A stretch of 64,000 bases of DNA from Rhizobium sp. Root1220 (GCF_001426265.1 NZ_LMDG01000033.1:339336-403335), one strand, 5' to 3'; numbered from the stretch's first letter, positions 37,891-47,201 are shown. The notes: generated by a model not told the origin, from the letters alone. Translations and numbers: made by a program.

Positions 37891-39252
37891 TTACTTGATG
37901 CCGTCCCAGGCGCCCTGGATTTCCTTGGCAGTGTCTTCTGCAGACTTTCCACCAACGAAATCAACCATGCCCGTCCAGAACGCACCCGCACCGATCTTGC
38001 CCGGCATCAAGTCGGAACCATCGAAGCGGAAGGTCGTGGCCGTCGTCAGGATTTCGCCTTCGCGCTTCATCTGATCATTGGCGTAAGCGGCCGTGTTCAC
38101 GCCCTTGTAGGGCGTGAGGAAGCTCGACTGAGCCATCCAGACCTCGTGCGCGATCGGCGTCTTCAGGAACTCCACGAAAGCACGGGCAGCCTTGGAGTCC
38201 TTTGCGATGGTCACGAGCGTGCCAGCACCGAGTACCGGCTTGCCGAGTTCAGGATGTGAAGCGAAGGTCGGCATGTAGAAGAAATCCGCATCCTGGCCGA
38301 GCTTCGTGCCTTCCGGGAAAAACGAAGGAATAAACGATGCCTGATGGTGCATGTAGCACTTCGGCGGAACAGAGAAGAGGCCCTTCGGGCTGTCGCGGAA
38401 GTCGGTGGATGCCACAGCCTTGACGCCACCATCGACATACTTCTCGTTCTTCGCAAACTTGCCGAATTCGTCGATGACCGCAACCACGGCGGGATCGCTG
38501 AACTTCAGTTCGTTTGTGGTCCACTTGTCGTAAACTTCCGGCGGCTGCATGCGCAGCATGAGATCTTCAATCCAGTCGGTCGCCGGCCAGCCGGTGGCGC
38601 CACCTGAACCGAGGCCGATGCACCACGGAACGCCACCGTCCTTGACGATCTGATCCGTCAGAGCCAGCAGCTCTTCCATGGTGGTCGGGACCTTGTAGCC
38701 CGCTTCCTTGAAGTTCTCGGGAACGTACCAGACCAGCGACTTCACGTCGGCTTTGTACGGGAAGGCGTAGAAGGCGTCCTTGCCGTCCTTGCCCTTGTAG
38801 GTGCCGTAGCCGATCCAGCTATCGCCAGCACCATAGTTTTCCTTGATCCAATTGCTGTTTTCGTCGCCGAGCGGAGTCAGGAAGCCCTTGCTGGCCAGGT
38901 CCGCGAGGAGGCCCGGCTGCGGCAGGATCGCAATGTTCGGCGGCGAACCCGCCTGTGTATCGATGACAATCTGCTGTTCGTAGTTTTCCGAAGACGAATA
39001 CTTGGCGTCGATGCCGGTCGCTTCGGTGAAGTAGGCCAGGATGCTGCGGAAGAATGCCTCGTCTTCGCCGCGCCAGGGACCGAAAATGGTCATCTGCTCG
39101 CCCTTGAGATCGGCGTGAGCAGCCTTGAAATCGTCGTAGCTCTTCCAGTTGAATTTGGAATCCTGCCCTGGGGCAAACTTAAGATCGGCGGCAGACGCAG
39201 CACCGGCAAGAAGCGCCGCTACGGCGACGCTCATCAAAAACGTTTTTTTCAT
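37891..39252 (-). CDS. aglE: Periplasmic alpha-glucoside-binding protein
   Basis: The 453-residue family-1 solute-binding protein has a signal peptide (MKKTFLMSVAVAALLAGAASA) cleaved before ADLKFAPG. The fold is MalE-like, with GSPPNIAILPQPGLLADLA in the N-lobe. It captures alpha-glucosides for AglFGK. GGGAGG precedes the ATG. It is divergent from aglR and has a palindromic LacI-type operator 51 bases upstream. Confidence 0.94.
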   Translation of the reverse strand: MKKTFLMSVAVAALLAGAASAADLKFAPGQDSKFNWKSYDDFKAAHADLKGEQMTIFGPWRGEDEAFFRSILAYFTEATGIDAKYSSSENYEQQIVIDTQAGSPPNIAILPQPGLLADLASKGFLTPLGDENSNWIKENYGAGDSWIGYGTYKGKDGKDAFYAFPYKADVKSLVWYVPENFKEAGYKVPTTMEELLALTDQIVKDGGVPWCIGLGSGGATGWPATDWIEDLMLRMQPPEVYDKWTTNELKFSDPAVVAVIDEFGKFAKNEKYVDGGVKAVASTDFRDSPKGLFSVPPKCYMHHQASFIPSFFPEGTKLGQDADFFYMPTFASHPELGKPVLGAGTLVTIAKDSKAARAFVEFLKTPIAHEVWMAQSSFLTPYKGVNTAAYANDQMKREGEILTTATTFRFDGSDLMPGKIGAGAFWTGMVDFVGGKSAEDTAKEIQGAWDGIK

Positions 39253-39301
39253 GTGATCAACCTCCCATCACAATCCCAACCGCGCTTTGCAACCGAATTT
39301 C

Positions 39302-39313
39302 CAAAGCGCTTTG
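39302..39313. promoter_or_regulatory. AglR operator upstream of aglE
   Basis: CAAAGCGCTTTG is a perfect 12-base palindrome with the central CG typical of LacI/GalR operators. It sits 50-61 bases before the aglE ATG. A degenerate half copy, GCGCTTTGC, lies nearer the gene at 39282-39290. Confidence 0.75.
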
Positions 39314-39464
39314 ACAACTCACTCATTTCACTTTCAGCTCAAAAGAGTCAAGCCATTTCGCCAAATGCGGCAGTATGACAGCCATATATTGCGGCGCAGC
39401 AACGTTCGGATGAAAATATGAAGCGATTTTTCTTGAGTCAAGCTATGCAGCTGCTACATAATTA

Positions 39465-39474
39465 AAAGCGCTTT
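39465..39474. promoter_or_regulatory. AglR operator upstream of aglR
   Basis: AAAGCGCTTT repeats the core of the aglE operator 162 bases away, 53 bases before the aglR start. Two identical palindromes suggest autoregulation and possible DNA looping. Confidence 0.75.
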
Positions 39475-39526
39475 GGAGGCCATTGGGAGAGGATGGCCTT
39501 CAGGGAGAGTGGAGGAAGCATAGCAC

Positions 39527-40555
39527 GTGAATCTCAAACAGCTATCGGAATTGCTGGGACTGTCGCAGACGACAGTTAGCCGCGCATTGAACGGTTACCC
39601 CGAGGTCAACGAGGCTACGCGCGAGCGCGTTCTTCAGGCGGTCAGGGACACCGGCTATCGTCCGAACAAGGCCGCTCAGCGCCTCGCGACCGGCAAGGCC
39701 GGCTCGATCGGACTGGTGATGCCGACAGCGCCCGACCACTATTCCGACGTCCATTTCGGCGAGTTTCTGACCGGTCTCGGCGAGGAGGCCGTTCGCCACG
39801 ACTTTCATTTCGTGATCATGCCTGCTGATCCCGACGACGAGGTCGGTGCATTGCGGCGGCTGGCGATCAGCGGCAATGTCGACGCTCTGTTCGTCGCCTA
39901 CATGCGCGGGCACGATCCGCGGCTCCCGATGCTGAAATCGCTGTCCATGCCGTTTCTGGTCCATGGCCGGTCGCTGGGTTCGGAACCGGACTACCCCTAC
40001 CTCGACATCGACAACGAAGGCGCGTTCTACGATGCTGCACGCCTGCTGCTGCAGTTGGGCCACACACGCTTCGGACTGCTGAACGGTCCAGGACACCTCG
40101 ATTTTGCGATCCGCCGCAAGAACGGGCTTGCAGCCGCACTCACCGAACGCGGGCTGGAGCTTCCGGACGATTGCATGAGCCACACGTCGATGACGGACGA
40201 GCACGGCCAATTCGCCATGGAGCGGTTCTTGCAGCTGCCGGAGCGTCCGACGGCGATCCTCTGTTCCAGCACGGTGCTAGCACTTGGTGCCATCCGGGCC
40301 GTCAACCAGGCCGGCCTGAAGCTCGGGGAGGATATCTCCCTGATCGCGCATGATGACGTGCTGCCGCACCTGAAGCCGGAGAATTTCTCCGTGCCGCTGA
40401 GCACAACGCGGTCATCGCTGCGCGCGGCCGGCGTGCGGATTGCCCAACGGCTGATCGGCACAGTCAAGCAGGATGCGCCCTATCCCGAGCAGGAGCTTTG
40501 GAAGACGGAACTTATCGTCAGGGCCTCGACCGGCCCCGTACCGCGGCAGGCCTAG
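39527..40555 (+). CDS. aglR: LacI-family repressor of the alpha-glucoside operon
   Basis: The 342-residue regulator opens with the LacI helix-turn-helix (MNLKQLSELLGLSQTTVSRALNG) and a hinge helix NKAAQRLATGK, then a periplasmic-binding-protein-like sugar domain. It starts at GTG with GGAGG 11 bases upstream. It is divergent from aglE; in S. meliloti AglR represses agl genes. Its TAG shares the tetranucleotide CTAG with the stop of folD on the other strand. Confidence 0.94.
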   Translation: MNLKQLSELLGLSQTTVSRALNGYPEVNEATRERVLQAVRDTGYRPNKAAQRLATGKAGSIGLVMPTAPDHYSDVHFGEFLTGLGEEAVRHDFHFVIMPADPDDEVGALRRLAISGNVDALFVAYMRGHDPRLPMLKSLSMPFLVHGRSLGSEPDYPYLDIDNEGAFYDAARLLLQLGHTRFGLLNGPGHLDFAIRRKNGLAAALTERGLELPDDCMSHTSMTDEHGQFAMERFLQLPERPTAILCSSTVLALGAIRAVNQAGLKLGEDISLIAHDDVLPHLKPENFSVPLSTTRSSLRAAGVRIAQRLIGTVKQDAPYPEQELWKTELIVRASTGPVPRQA

Positions 40556-41451
40556 AAACTCGGCGGCGTCCGGCCGGCTGAGCGGTGCGCCGCAATGGCG
40601 GTGTTGGCCATCAACATGGCAATGGTCATCGGACCCACTCCGCCCGGAACAGGCGTAATCACATCGGCGACCTTCGCCGCTTCCGCAAAGGCGACGTCGC
40701 CGACGAGGCGGGTCTTGCCCTCCCCCCTTTCCGGCGCCGGAATGCGGTTGATGCCGACATCGATGACTGTTGCGCCGGGCTTCACCCAATCGGCCTTCAC
40801 CATCTCGGGGCGGCCGACGGCCGCAACCAGAATATCGGCGTTGCGGCAAACGGCCGGCAGATCCCTGGTGCGCGAATGGGCGATCGTAACGGTGGCATTG
40901 GCATTCAGCAGCAGCTGCGCCATCGGCTTGCCGAACAGGTTCGAACGGCCAACGACGACCGCATTCAATCCGGACAGGTCCTCGCCATGCGTGCGGCGGA
41001 CGAAGACCATGGCGCCGGCCGGCGTGCAGGAGACGAGGCCGGTCTCGAGGTCGCCAATCGCGAGTTTGCCGGCGTTGACGACGTGCAGACCATCCACATC
41101 CTTCTCAGGCAGGATCGACTGAATGATCGGTTCCGACTTCAAGTGCTTCGGCAGCGGCAGTTGGACGAGTATGCCGTGGATCGACGGATCGTCGTTCAGC
41201 GAGGATACGAGGGCTGCTAGCTCTGACTGCGTCGTCTCGGCGGGGAGCGTATGCTGCACCGACTTGAAGCCGCATTCCTTGGCCATCTTGCTTTTGGAAT
41301 TGACATAGGCGTGGCTCGCCGGATCATCGCCCACGATGACGACGGCGAGCCCCGTCTTCACGCCGCTCTGCTTGTCTAGTGCAGCGGTTGCCGCTTTCAC
41401 GGTTTCGATTACCGACGCTGCAACCTGTTTGCCATCGATCACTGTGGTCAA
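40552..41451 (-). CDS. folD: Methylenetetrahydrofolate dehydrogenase / methenyltetrahydrofolate cyclohydrolase
   Basis: The 299-residue bifunctional one-carbon enzyme has VGDDPASHAYVNSKSKMAKECG (with catalytic lysine), VQLPLPKH, the NADP-binding GRSNLFGKPMAQLLL and the C-terminal PVPGGVGPMTIAMLMANT. I favour TTG 41451, six bases after AGGAG, since it gives the expected MTTVIDGK start and 299-residue length; ATG 41457 lies too close to the ribosome site. It overlaps the converging aglR stop codon. Confidence 0.93.
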   Translation of the reverse strand: MTTVIDGKQVAASVIETVKAATAALDKQSGVKTGLAVVIVGDDPASHAYVNSKSKMAKECGFKSVQHTLPAETTQSELAALVSSLNDDPSIHGILVQLPLPKHLKSEPIIQSILPEKDVDGLHVVNAGKLAIGDLETGLVSCTPAGAMVFVRRTHGEDLSGLNAVVVGRSNLFGKPMAQLLLNANATVTIAHSRTRDLPAVCRNADILVAAVGRPEMVKADWVKPGATVIDVGINRIPAPERGEGKTRLVGDVAFAEAAKVADVITPVPGGVGPMTIAMLMANTAIAAHRSAGRTPPSF

Positions 41452-41575
41452 GATCATCTCCTGCACTTGCTTTCGCGCATTCTAGCCGGCGGCGTGTGGC
41501 GCGATTTGCCTGTACACGCCGTATCCTGCCTAAAATGCAGAATGCAAGGACAATCGTGTCGAAATTCAGTGGTTG

Positions 41576-43312
41576 TCAGGAGGCCACAGCGTAGGATCGC
41601 AGCCTGCCGCGCATGGCGGCAATCTCTGCGCGGATCGCTTTCATCTCGTCCGGTTCTTCGACCGGCGCGACCGGCGGACGAGCATCTGGCAACAGCTCCG
41701 TCACCGAAGGCTGAAGAAAGGGTTCTTGCTTTTCCGCGCCAGCCGTACGGTATTTCGATCTGGCCGCTGTCGCCCCAAGGCCGAACACGAGACCGACGAT
41801 GGCACCCAACAACGGCGCCCACCAGAAGCCTCCAGCCGATACCGCCGCGACTTCCGGGGCCTTGCGTAGCCCGACATGACCTGCTTCAGGCGGCAGTGCT
41901 CCGGTGGAGATCGCATCCTCAAACCGCGAACGCGTGGCGTTCGCCTTGTCGCGCAGTTCAGTCAGCTTCGCGACGTCCACGCCGGTATCACGGCTCTGTG
42001 CGATCAGAGTGTTGCGGTTATCGTTCAACTGCCGCTTTTCGGCGGTTGCCTGCTTCGCTTCGTCGTTTGCTTCACGAAGAAGCCGGCCAAGCTCGTCATC
42101 AATACCGTTCCGCAAGCCGTCGACCTCTGCCTGCTGGGCCAGCAGCCTTGGATGGCGGGGGCCAAGGTTTGCGGACAGCTGCGCGAGAGACGCTTTTGCC
42201 ACCGCATATCTGTCTCGTCGGTCGATGAGCACAGGCGACATCATATCCGGAGACAGCGTGCCGGTCAGCGCGTCGGCGACCTTAGCCGCCTTCAACCGAT
42301 CGGCTTTCTCCTTCGCGCCAAGGATTCTTTCCTCCACCGCCTTCAACTGCCCGGCAATGTCTCCAATCTGCCTTTGCAGACCGGCAGCAACCTTCACGTT
42401 GCCTTCCCCGCTTCGCTGCATGAAGGACGCAAGTTCGGACTGCGCTTCATCGTTGGCCGCCTTCAACGGGCCATCGTCGTGTATAGAAATAGCGGAGGGC
42501 GCTATGATAGAGGCCAGGTAGGTCGCGATGCGGACCGATTTCTCCGGGTTGCTGCTCGTGACACTGAAATCGATCGTGCCAGTACGATCGTCGGAAGCGG
42601 TTCGAATGGCCGCGACAAGCGAGCTTTCCGCACGCGACGCCGGATCGGTCGCCGCGTCGCTGACGGAAAGCAGATCGACTGCGACCTTCAGCGCATCGCT
42701 GGACGATCCCGCGAATTCCGAATCATGGTCGAGCTTCAGCGCCGAGACCGCCGTGGCGATCGTCCGCGAAGACCAGAATTTTCGTTCGGTCGTCTTGGTG
42801 AGAGCCGCGCGAACATCAGCGCCGCCATCGACGGCGAGAACGCCTGAGGCGGTGTAGCGAACCGGCCCGTTGGGGATGAGCGCGCCACCCGCAGCCCCCA
42901 GCACGCACATCAGCCCGACCACGGCGAGAGACTTCGCGCCGGCACGCAGCTTCGGCTGCGATGGCTCTTCGACAGTCGGGACCGTGGGAGGTGGGGCCGC
43001 ACCGTCCGTCTTATCCCGCTCGGGTTGCGGCGGCATGACCGCCAACTCCACGGTACGGGAATCGATATCGTTGGCAGCTTCCAGTCTTTTGCCCAGTATG
43101 GTCTCAATGCGGTTGACCAAATGCGATGCGGGTTCTGTGCCGATCCGTTGCGATCCGTGGTCAACCAGCGCGCGGTGGAGCACGTCTAGCAAGTGCGCTT
43201 CCGGGCCTGCGATTTCAGCCGCTTTGTCGGTCGTGGCGGCCGTATGGATGTCTCGCACACTCAAGCGCCCGCCGACGCGTTGGCTTCTCGTATAGCTGTC
43301 GTGCATCGCCAC
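41576..43312 (-). CDS. Wzz/GumC-like polysaccharide chain-length or export protein
   Basis: The 578-residue protein has a hydrophilic N-terminal extension of about 125 residues, a membrane helix (about 126-146, SLAVVGLMCVLGAAGGALIP), a Wzz-type periplasmic domain with long coiled coils (about 290-480), and a second helix near 515-540 (WWAPLLGAIVGLVFGLGA). There is no C-terminal Walker-type kinase domain, so it is not a full Wzc/ExoP. It probably controls chain length or export of a surface polysaccharide together with the glycosyltransferase encoded next to it. The polymer is unknown. Confidence 0.78.
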   Translation of the reverse strand: MAMHDSYTRSQRVGGRLSVRDIHTAATTDKAAEIAGPEAHLLDVLHRALVDHGSQRIGTEPASHLVNRIETILGKRLEAANDIDSRTVELAVMPPQPERDKTDGAAPPPTVPTVEEPSQPKLRAGAKSLAVVGLMCVLGAAGGALIPNGPVRYTASGVLAVDGGADVRAALTKTTERKFWSSRTIATAVSALKLDHDSEFAGSSSDALKVAVDLLSVSDAATDPASRAESSLVAAIRTASDDRTGTIDFSVTSSNPEKSVRIATYLASIIAPSAISIHDDGPLKAANDEAQSELASFMQRSGEGNVKVAAGLQRQIGDIAGQLKAVEERILGAKEKADRLKAAKVADALTGTLSPDMMSPVLIDRRDRYAVAKASLAQLSANLGPRHPRLLAQQAEVDGLRNGIDDELGRLLREANDEAKQATAEKRQLNDNRNTLIAQSRDTGVDVAKLTELRDKANATRSRFEDAISTGALPPEAGHVGLRKAPEVAAVSAGGFWWAPLLGAIVGLVFGLGATAARSKYRTAGAEKQEPFLQPSVTELLPDARPPVAPVEEPDEMKAIRAEIAAMRGRLRSYAVAS

Positions 43313-43361
43313 ATCTCATGCAAATGAACAGTCGATCCGTCGCTCCGCAGTCGCGGAACGG

Positions 43362-43376
43362 TTAATCGACCCTAAA
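43362..43376. promoter_or_regulatory. Near-match CtrA box upstream of the Wzz-like gene
   Basis: TTAA-TCGACCC-TAAA has one mismatch to the consensus and lies 50-64 bases before the start codon of the Wzz-like gene. Confidence 0.3.
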
Positions 43377-43413
43377 CAATCATGGCAAAGAAATGGTTAA
43401 CCGGCGGAGCGCA

Positions 43414-44280
43414 CTAGCGGCTCTTGCGGTTGTGTTTCGCGGTCAAGCGTAATGCCGCGTTCTGATCTGCCTGGCCGAGTATGCGGGCGCGGCGGCTGAC
43501 CCGATAGTGGAGCACATGGTACAGGAAGACCGGAATACCCACGACGTATCGCCGCCAGAGCCGCGATGGCTCCTGCATAAGGCGATAGGCCCATTCAAGC
43601 CTCATCATGCGGACGCTTTTCGGCGCACGCGGAATCGTGCCGGACACGAAGTCGAACAGCGCACCGACAGTCAGCACCAGACGGGCGTGGTCCGTGCGAA
43701 TGTTCTTGCTGGCCCATTTCTCCTGAAGCGGCGTGCCCATTCCGACGATGAGAATATCGACTTTGCTGCGCTCAATCTCCCTGACGACTGCAGATGATTC
43801 GTCCCTGTCGAAGAAGCCATCCGAAATGACGATGAATTCATGCCACGGCGCGTGCCTGCGAAGGTTGGCTGCCGCTTTGTCGACGACCTCGCGCTTACCA
43901 CCGATGAGTCCGACGCGGCGCGGCTGCTCCATGAAGGTGAGCAAGGCCGGTACGAAATCAGTACCGTTGAGATTGGCGGGAAAAGGCGAGCCGTGCGCAA
44001 TCTTCGAGGCGATGTTCAGCCCGATACCGTCAGGAAGTACAAGATTCTGGGAAAGGATCCCTCTGTACTCGCTGTCGCGCAGCGTCAACAGGATATTGTG
44101 CGCGTTGACAAAGGAAATCGAGGTCTGTCCGACCGGCATCGAGATAAGTTCATTGATGAAGACGAGTGCATCATCCCATCCGAGATCGCAAACCGGAAGA
44201 TCGAAGACCGTGCGACGCGACGCAAGAACCGCGAAATTCGCGATGAGATTTCTGGCAAAGTCCTGACGATAGTGGTTCAT
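43414..44280 (-). CDS. WecG/TagA/CpsF-family glycosyltransferase
   Basis: The 288-residue protein shows the family motifs SFVNAHNILLTLRDSEYRGIL, NLVLPDGIGLNIASK, LNGTDFVPALL, VGLIGGKREV and IVGMGTPLQEKW, with VGALFDFVSGTIPRAPKSVR near the C-terminus. These enzymes transfer N-acetylmannosamine-type sugars onto a lipid-linked intermediate at the membrane. With the downstream Wzz-like gene it forms a small surface-polysaccharide unit; other biosynthetic genes must lie elsewhere. Confidence 0.87.
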   Translation of the reverse strand: MNHYRQDFARNLIANFAVLASRRTVFDLPVCDLGWDDALVFINELISMPVGQTSISFVNAHNILLTLRDSEYRGILSQNLVLPDGIGLNIASKIAHGSPFPANLNGTDFVPALLTFMEQPRRVGLIGGKREVVDKAAANLRRHAPWHEFIVISDGFFDRDESSAVVREIERSKVDILIVGMGTPLQEKWASKNIRTDHARLVLTVGALFDFVSGTIPRAPKSVRMMRLEWAYRLMQEPSRLWRRYVVGIPVFLYHVLHYRVSRRARILGQADQNAALRLTAKHNRKSR

Positions 44281-44519
44281 GCGAACAGCATCCCGGCGAA
44301 AAACACGTGATCCGCTCCGGAAACCCGGACGCGCTTGCCTGGGGATCGCATTTCATACGCCAGCCCATCGAAACTGCTTATAACAGCGCGATTTCAAACA
44401 ATTCTTAGAGAAACCGGTTCAATTTCAACGGGGAAATCAGGGAAGCGTTAACCATGCCGTTTGGCTGCCTCAACGGCCGGCGGCGCCTGGCGACGCCGCC
44501 TTGAAACACATGCCCAGAC
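44281..44519. other. Intergenic region between the polysaccharide pair and the flagellar cluster
   Basis: These 239 bases contain no convincing gene, tRNA or strong terminator. It carries the promoter for the glycosyltransferase gene and the 3' end of the flagellar cluster. Confidence 0.5.
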
Positions 44520-45050
44520 TTAGTCGGCGGCTGCCTTGTCGACCACGGCAGCCGGAACGACAGGCACAGGTTTTCCGGTCCGTTTCTGCTGTCCCGCCGC
44601 CGTTGACTCCACATCCTCCTTGGAGAGGTAGTCGAGTTGCTCCAGCATGACCTGATCGATGTATTCCCCGCCAAGATGCTGGTTGATATCCTTCTTGATC
44701 ATCTCGCGGAAGGCGACCGGATCAAACGATTTCAAATTGGCAACGTCGACCATCTTGTTGCCGACGAGCAGCGTGAACAGTTCGTCGGTCGTCATTTCGG
44801 TCAACGGCAATGATACGTTCCTGACGATGTCCTTGTTCATCATGAACGAAACCTTACCAAGGAAATAACCCTTGACTGCACCGTCACTGATAACCGGTAC
44901 GGTGATCGTTTCGCCCTTCACAAGCTCGAGCTGGCTTTGCTTGGAATCATCGGGTGCCGGTGCCGGCGCGGTCGCCATCTGCACCGAGAAATAGACCGAC
45001 GCTAGCGTGATTGCACAAACCCAGACACCTGTGAGGACAAGCTTGATCAT
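44520..45050 (-). CDS. Single-helix membrane protein at the end of the flagellar cluster
   Basis: The 176-residue protein has an N-terminal membrane anchor (VLTGVWVCAITLASVYFSV) and a periplasmic domain with strands ETITVPVISDGAVKGYFLGKVSFMM and a helical C-terminal half. The layout recalls FliL, and no fliL lies in this window, but sequence similarity to FliL is not evident to me. Its ATG overlaps the preceding stop as TGATG, so it is translationally coupled to the FlgN-like gene. A flagellar role is inferred from position. Confidence 0.7.
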   Translation of the reverse strand: MIKLVLTGVWVCAITLASVYFSVQMATAPAPAPDDSKQSQLELVKGETITVPVISDGAVKGYFLGKVSFMMNKDIVRNVSLPLTEMTTDELFTLLVGNKMVDVANLKSFDPVAFREMIKKDINQHLGGEYIDQVMLEQLDYLSKEDVESTAAGQQKRTGKPVPVVPAAVVDKAAAD

Positions 45051-45415
45051 CAGGCATCACGCGCTACGAATTGCTCTTGCGAGTAAGTGCCGTCGGCATC
45101 CGCGTCCTGCACCGCATTTTTCAACAGGTCGGCAACGGTGCGAACTGCTTCCAGATGCGCTTCAACGCGGCGGGCATTGAGTGCAAGCTTCTCCTTCAAC
45201 CCGTGCAACTGACCGAGATGTGCCTCTGCCAGCTCTTTCGGATCGGTATCGCGGAACAGCATAGAGAGTTCGTACAGGCACCGGCTCTTATGGGTATTCG
45301 ACACTTTGAGATCGAACTGCGGATCGTTGCCAATGCGCGTGTTCTCGTTGTCGATGATCATTTCGAGGCGTCCAAGAACGGATTTGATCCGGTAGTCGTT
45401 CGAGATTATTTCCAT
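45050..45415 (-). CDS. FlgN-like putative flagellar export chaperone
   Basis: The 121-residue all-helical protein has LEMIIDNENTRI near the start and SNTHKSRCLYELSMLFR in the middle, a pattern like alphaproteobacterial FlgN (K-x-R-x-L-x-E-L). FlgN guards the hook-filament junction proteins FlgK and FlgL, both encoded upstream in this cluster. The family call is from pattern only. Confidence 0.6.
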   Translation of the reverse strand: MEIISNDYRIKSVLGRLEMIIDNENTRIGNDPQFDLKVSNTHKSRCLYELSMLFRDTDPKELAEAHLGQLHGLKEKLALNARRVEAHLEAVRTVADLLKNAVQDADADGTYSQEQFVARDA

Positions 45416-45432
45416 TTTTTTCCTCGATTCTC

Positions 45433-45999
45433 TTAAGCGTCATTGGCGGACTTGCCGTCCGCCGTGGGTGTGCCGAATGTCTTGCGCTGGAATTCATCGA
45501 CCATGCTTATCGCCATGTTGCGATCGTTCTGGTCGGCAGAGGCGTTGACGACCTTGCCTTCCTGCTTCCTGAGCGCCTCGTGATAGAGCTGCTTGGCGAC
45601 GCCGATGCCTTCGCCCTTGGATATCTCGTTGCCGAGTTGCTCGGCCATCATGCCCTTCCAGATGTCGCCGGTGGCACCCTTGCCGTAGACTTCCTCGCTG
45701 TCGTTCGGCAGCATGTTCTTGATGAAATTCTGCAGGATCATCGCCTCGAACTTGCGATAGGTCTCCGGAACCTCTTCCGTCTTGCCGCCGCGGTTCTGGG
45801 TGTCCCCGAGGCCGGTCTTTCCAGCCGCGCGGTCGAGCACGTCGACTGCCGAGGTGAAACCATTGCCTGCGTCGGCCAGGCTATTGGCCGCGAATGCCGC
45901 TTGGTTGGCTTTCAGTTTTTCCTGAGCCGCCTGGACCTCAAGCGGGTCCGCAGCCCTGACAACATCCAGAACCAGATCACTCGGAGGTGAAATAGCCAC
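45433..45999 (-). CDS. FlgJ-like rod-binding protein without a muramidase domain
   Basis: The 188-residue protein has the rod-binding core FEAMILQNFIKNMLPNDSEEVYG followed by DIWKGMMAEQLGNEISKGEGIGVAKQLY, matching the N-terminal half of FlgJ. No peptidoglycan-hydrolase domain follows. GTG 45999 is chosen because AGAGGA lies seven bases upstream; the open frame continues to 46404 only as an overlap with the FliJ-like gene. A separate lytic transglycosylase is encoded earlier in the cluster. Confidence 0.75.
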   Translation of the reverse strand: MAISPPSDLVLDVVRAADPLEVQAAQEKLKANQAAFAANSLADAGNGFTSAVDVLDRAAGKTGLGDTQNRGGKTEEVPETYRKFEAMILQNFIKNMLPNDSEEVYGKGATGDIWKGMMAEQLGNEISKGEGIGVAKQLYHEALRKQEGKVVNASADQNDRNMAISMVDEFQRKTFGTPTADGKSANDA

Positions 46000-46030
46000 G
46001 TCACAATCCTCTTGTTTAAGATGGTGACGA

Positions 46031-46444
46031 TTATGGTTTTTGAAGCTTGCTGGAGGCTGGCGTACCGAATTTTTGATCGATGATATCATAGATTGCATTG
46101 TCGTCGGCCTCGCGCCGTTCGGCATCCAGGGCCTTGCGCATGCCGTCTTCCAGGCGGTCACCCTTGGCGCGCTCCTGGATAACGCGCATCTCGTGGATCT
46201 GCTGCATGCCGTCCAATTGCTTGTCCTTGATGCCAAGCCGGTTGAAGCGATCGGCATAGCCCTGGGAAAATGCGTGATGCACCGGATCCATCGAACCCAG
46301 CGCCACGATGACGCTGTCCATCTGCACGCTGACTTCCGCCCTCTGGCGGCTCGTTTCGGCCAGGTCATGCTCGGCCATCTGTTCCAGATGCCGCTGAACG
46401 GCAACGAGGCGCTTCAGCTTCTGCGAGCGTGTCTTGTCGGCCAC
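46031..46444 (-). CDS. FliJ-like coiled-coil protein
   Basis: The 137-residue charged protein is predicted almost entirely helical (KLKRLVAVQRHLEQMAEHDLAETSRQRAEV and IHEMRVIQERAKGDRLEDGMRKAL), with heptad-like spacing and the size of the export-apparatus stalk protein FliJ. It follows fliR by four bases. The similarity is structural and positional, so the assignment is tentative. Confidence 0.62.
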   Translation of the reverse strand: MADKTRSQKLKRLVAVQRHLEQMAEHDLAETSRQRAEVSVQMDSVIVALGSMDPVHHAFSQGYADRFNRLGIKDKQLDGMQQIHEMRVIQERAKGDRLEDGMRKALDAERREADDNAIYDIIDQKFGTPASSKLQKP

Positions 46445-46448
46445 CCCG

Positions 46449-47201
46449 CTACCTCCCGATAAAGACGCTGGCGAAGGATTGGCCGAACTGACTGACCAGC
46501 GCCGCCACGGAGAAGTAGAACAGGAACAACCCGCCCATGAGCAGGTAGGGCGTCGATATGAAATACACGGGGATTTGCGGCGCGAGCTTGTTGATGAAGC
46601 CGATGGCGATGTTGAACATCAGGCCATAGATCAGAAACGGGCTGCAAAGCCGCAGCATGATGAAGGTCGTGGACGACAACGTGTCGGTGAACGAGATCAG
46701 CGTGCTTCGCATGTCCATGATACCGCCAAACGGCATGGACACATACGAATCGATAAGAGCCCTGAAGACGATGTGGTGGAAGTCCATCATGAACAGGATC
46801 ATCATGCCGGCAAACGTGATGAAGCCCGACAGGCTGCTTTCCGACGAGTCTTCGAAAATGTCGGAGGCGCTCGGCTGCGAATATCCGACCATCATGGCGA
46901 TGATGCTTGCCGCGAACTGCAGACCGAGAGTGTAGAGGCGGGCCAGCATCCCATACATGACGCCGATCAGCGATTCGCTGAAAATGAAGCCGATATAGGT
47001 GGCGCTCGACGTCTGGACGGCCGGATAGACCGTGTCCCATAGAACGGGCAGGATCGAAAGAGACAGGGCGCCGGCGATGAAAACCCGAAGATGTGTCGGC
47101 ACGCGGGCCGACGAGAAGCCAGGCATAGCAAGGACACAGCCACCGATCCTGCAGAAAACCAGAAACAGTGCCAACACGGTCCCTTGCGGGTCAGTTATCA
47201 T
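46449..47201 (-). CDS. fliR: Flagellar export apparatus protein FliR
   Basis: The 250-residue inner-membrane protein has six or more helices and the family motifs FCRIGGCVLAMPGFSSARVPTHLRVF and the C-terminal YFISTPYLLMGGLFLFYF. FliR is part of the FliPQR export gate. Its ATG overlaps the flhA stop (ATGA), indicating coupling. Confidence 0.93.
   Translation of the reverse strand: MITDPQGTVLALFLVFCRIGGCVLAMPGFSSARVPTHLRVFIAGALSLSILPVLWDTVYPAVQTSSATYIGFIFSESLIGVMYGMLARLYTLGLQFAASIIAMMVGYSQPSASDIFEDSSESSLSGFITFAGMMILFMMDFHHIVFRALIDSYVSMPFGGIMDMRSTLISFTDTLSSTTFIMLRLCSPFLIYGLMFNIAIGFINKLAPQIPVYFISTPYLLMGGLFLFYFSVAALVSQFGQSFASVFIGR

Noticed and set aside
46000..46404. Long N-terminal extension of the FlgJ-like frame
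   Set aside because: The extra codons are the out-of-frame copy of the FliJ-like gene; a GTG with a good ribosome site marks the true start.
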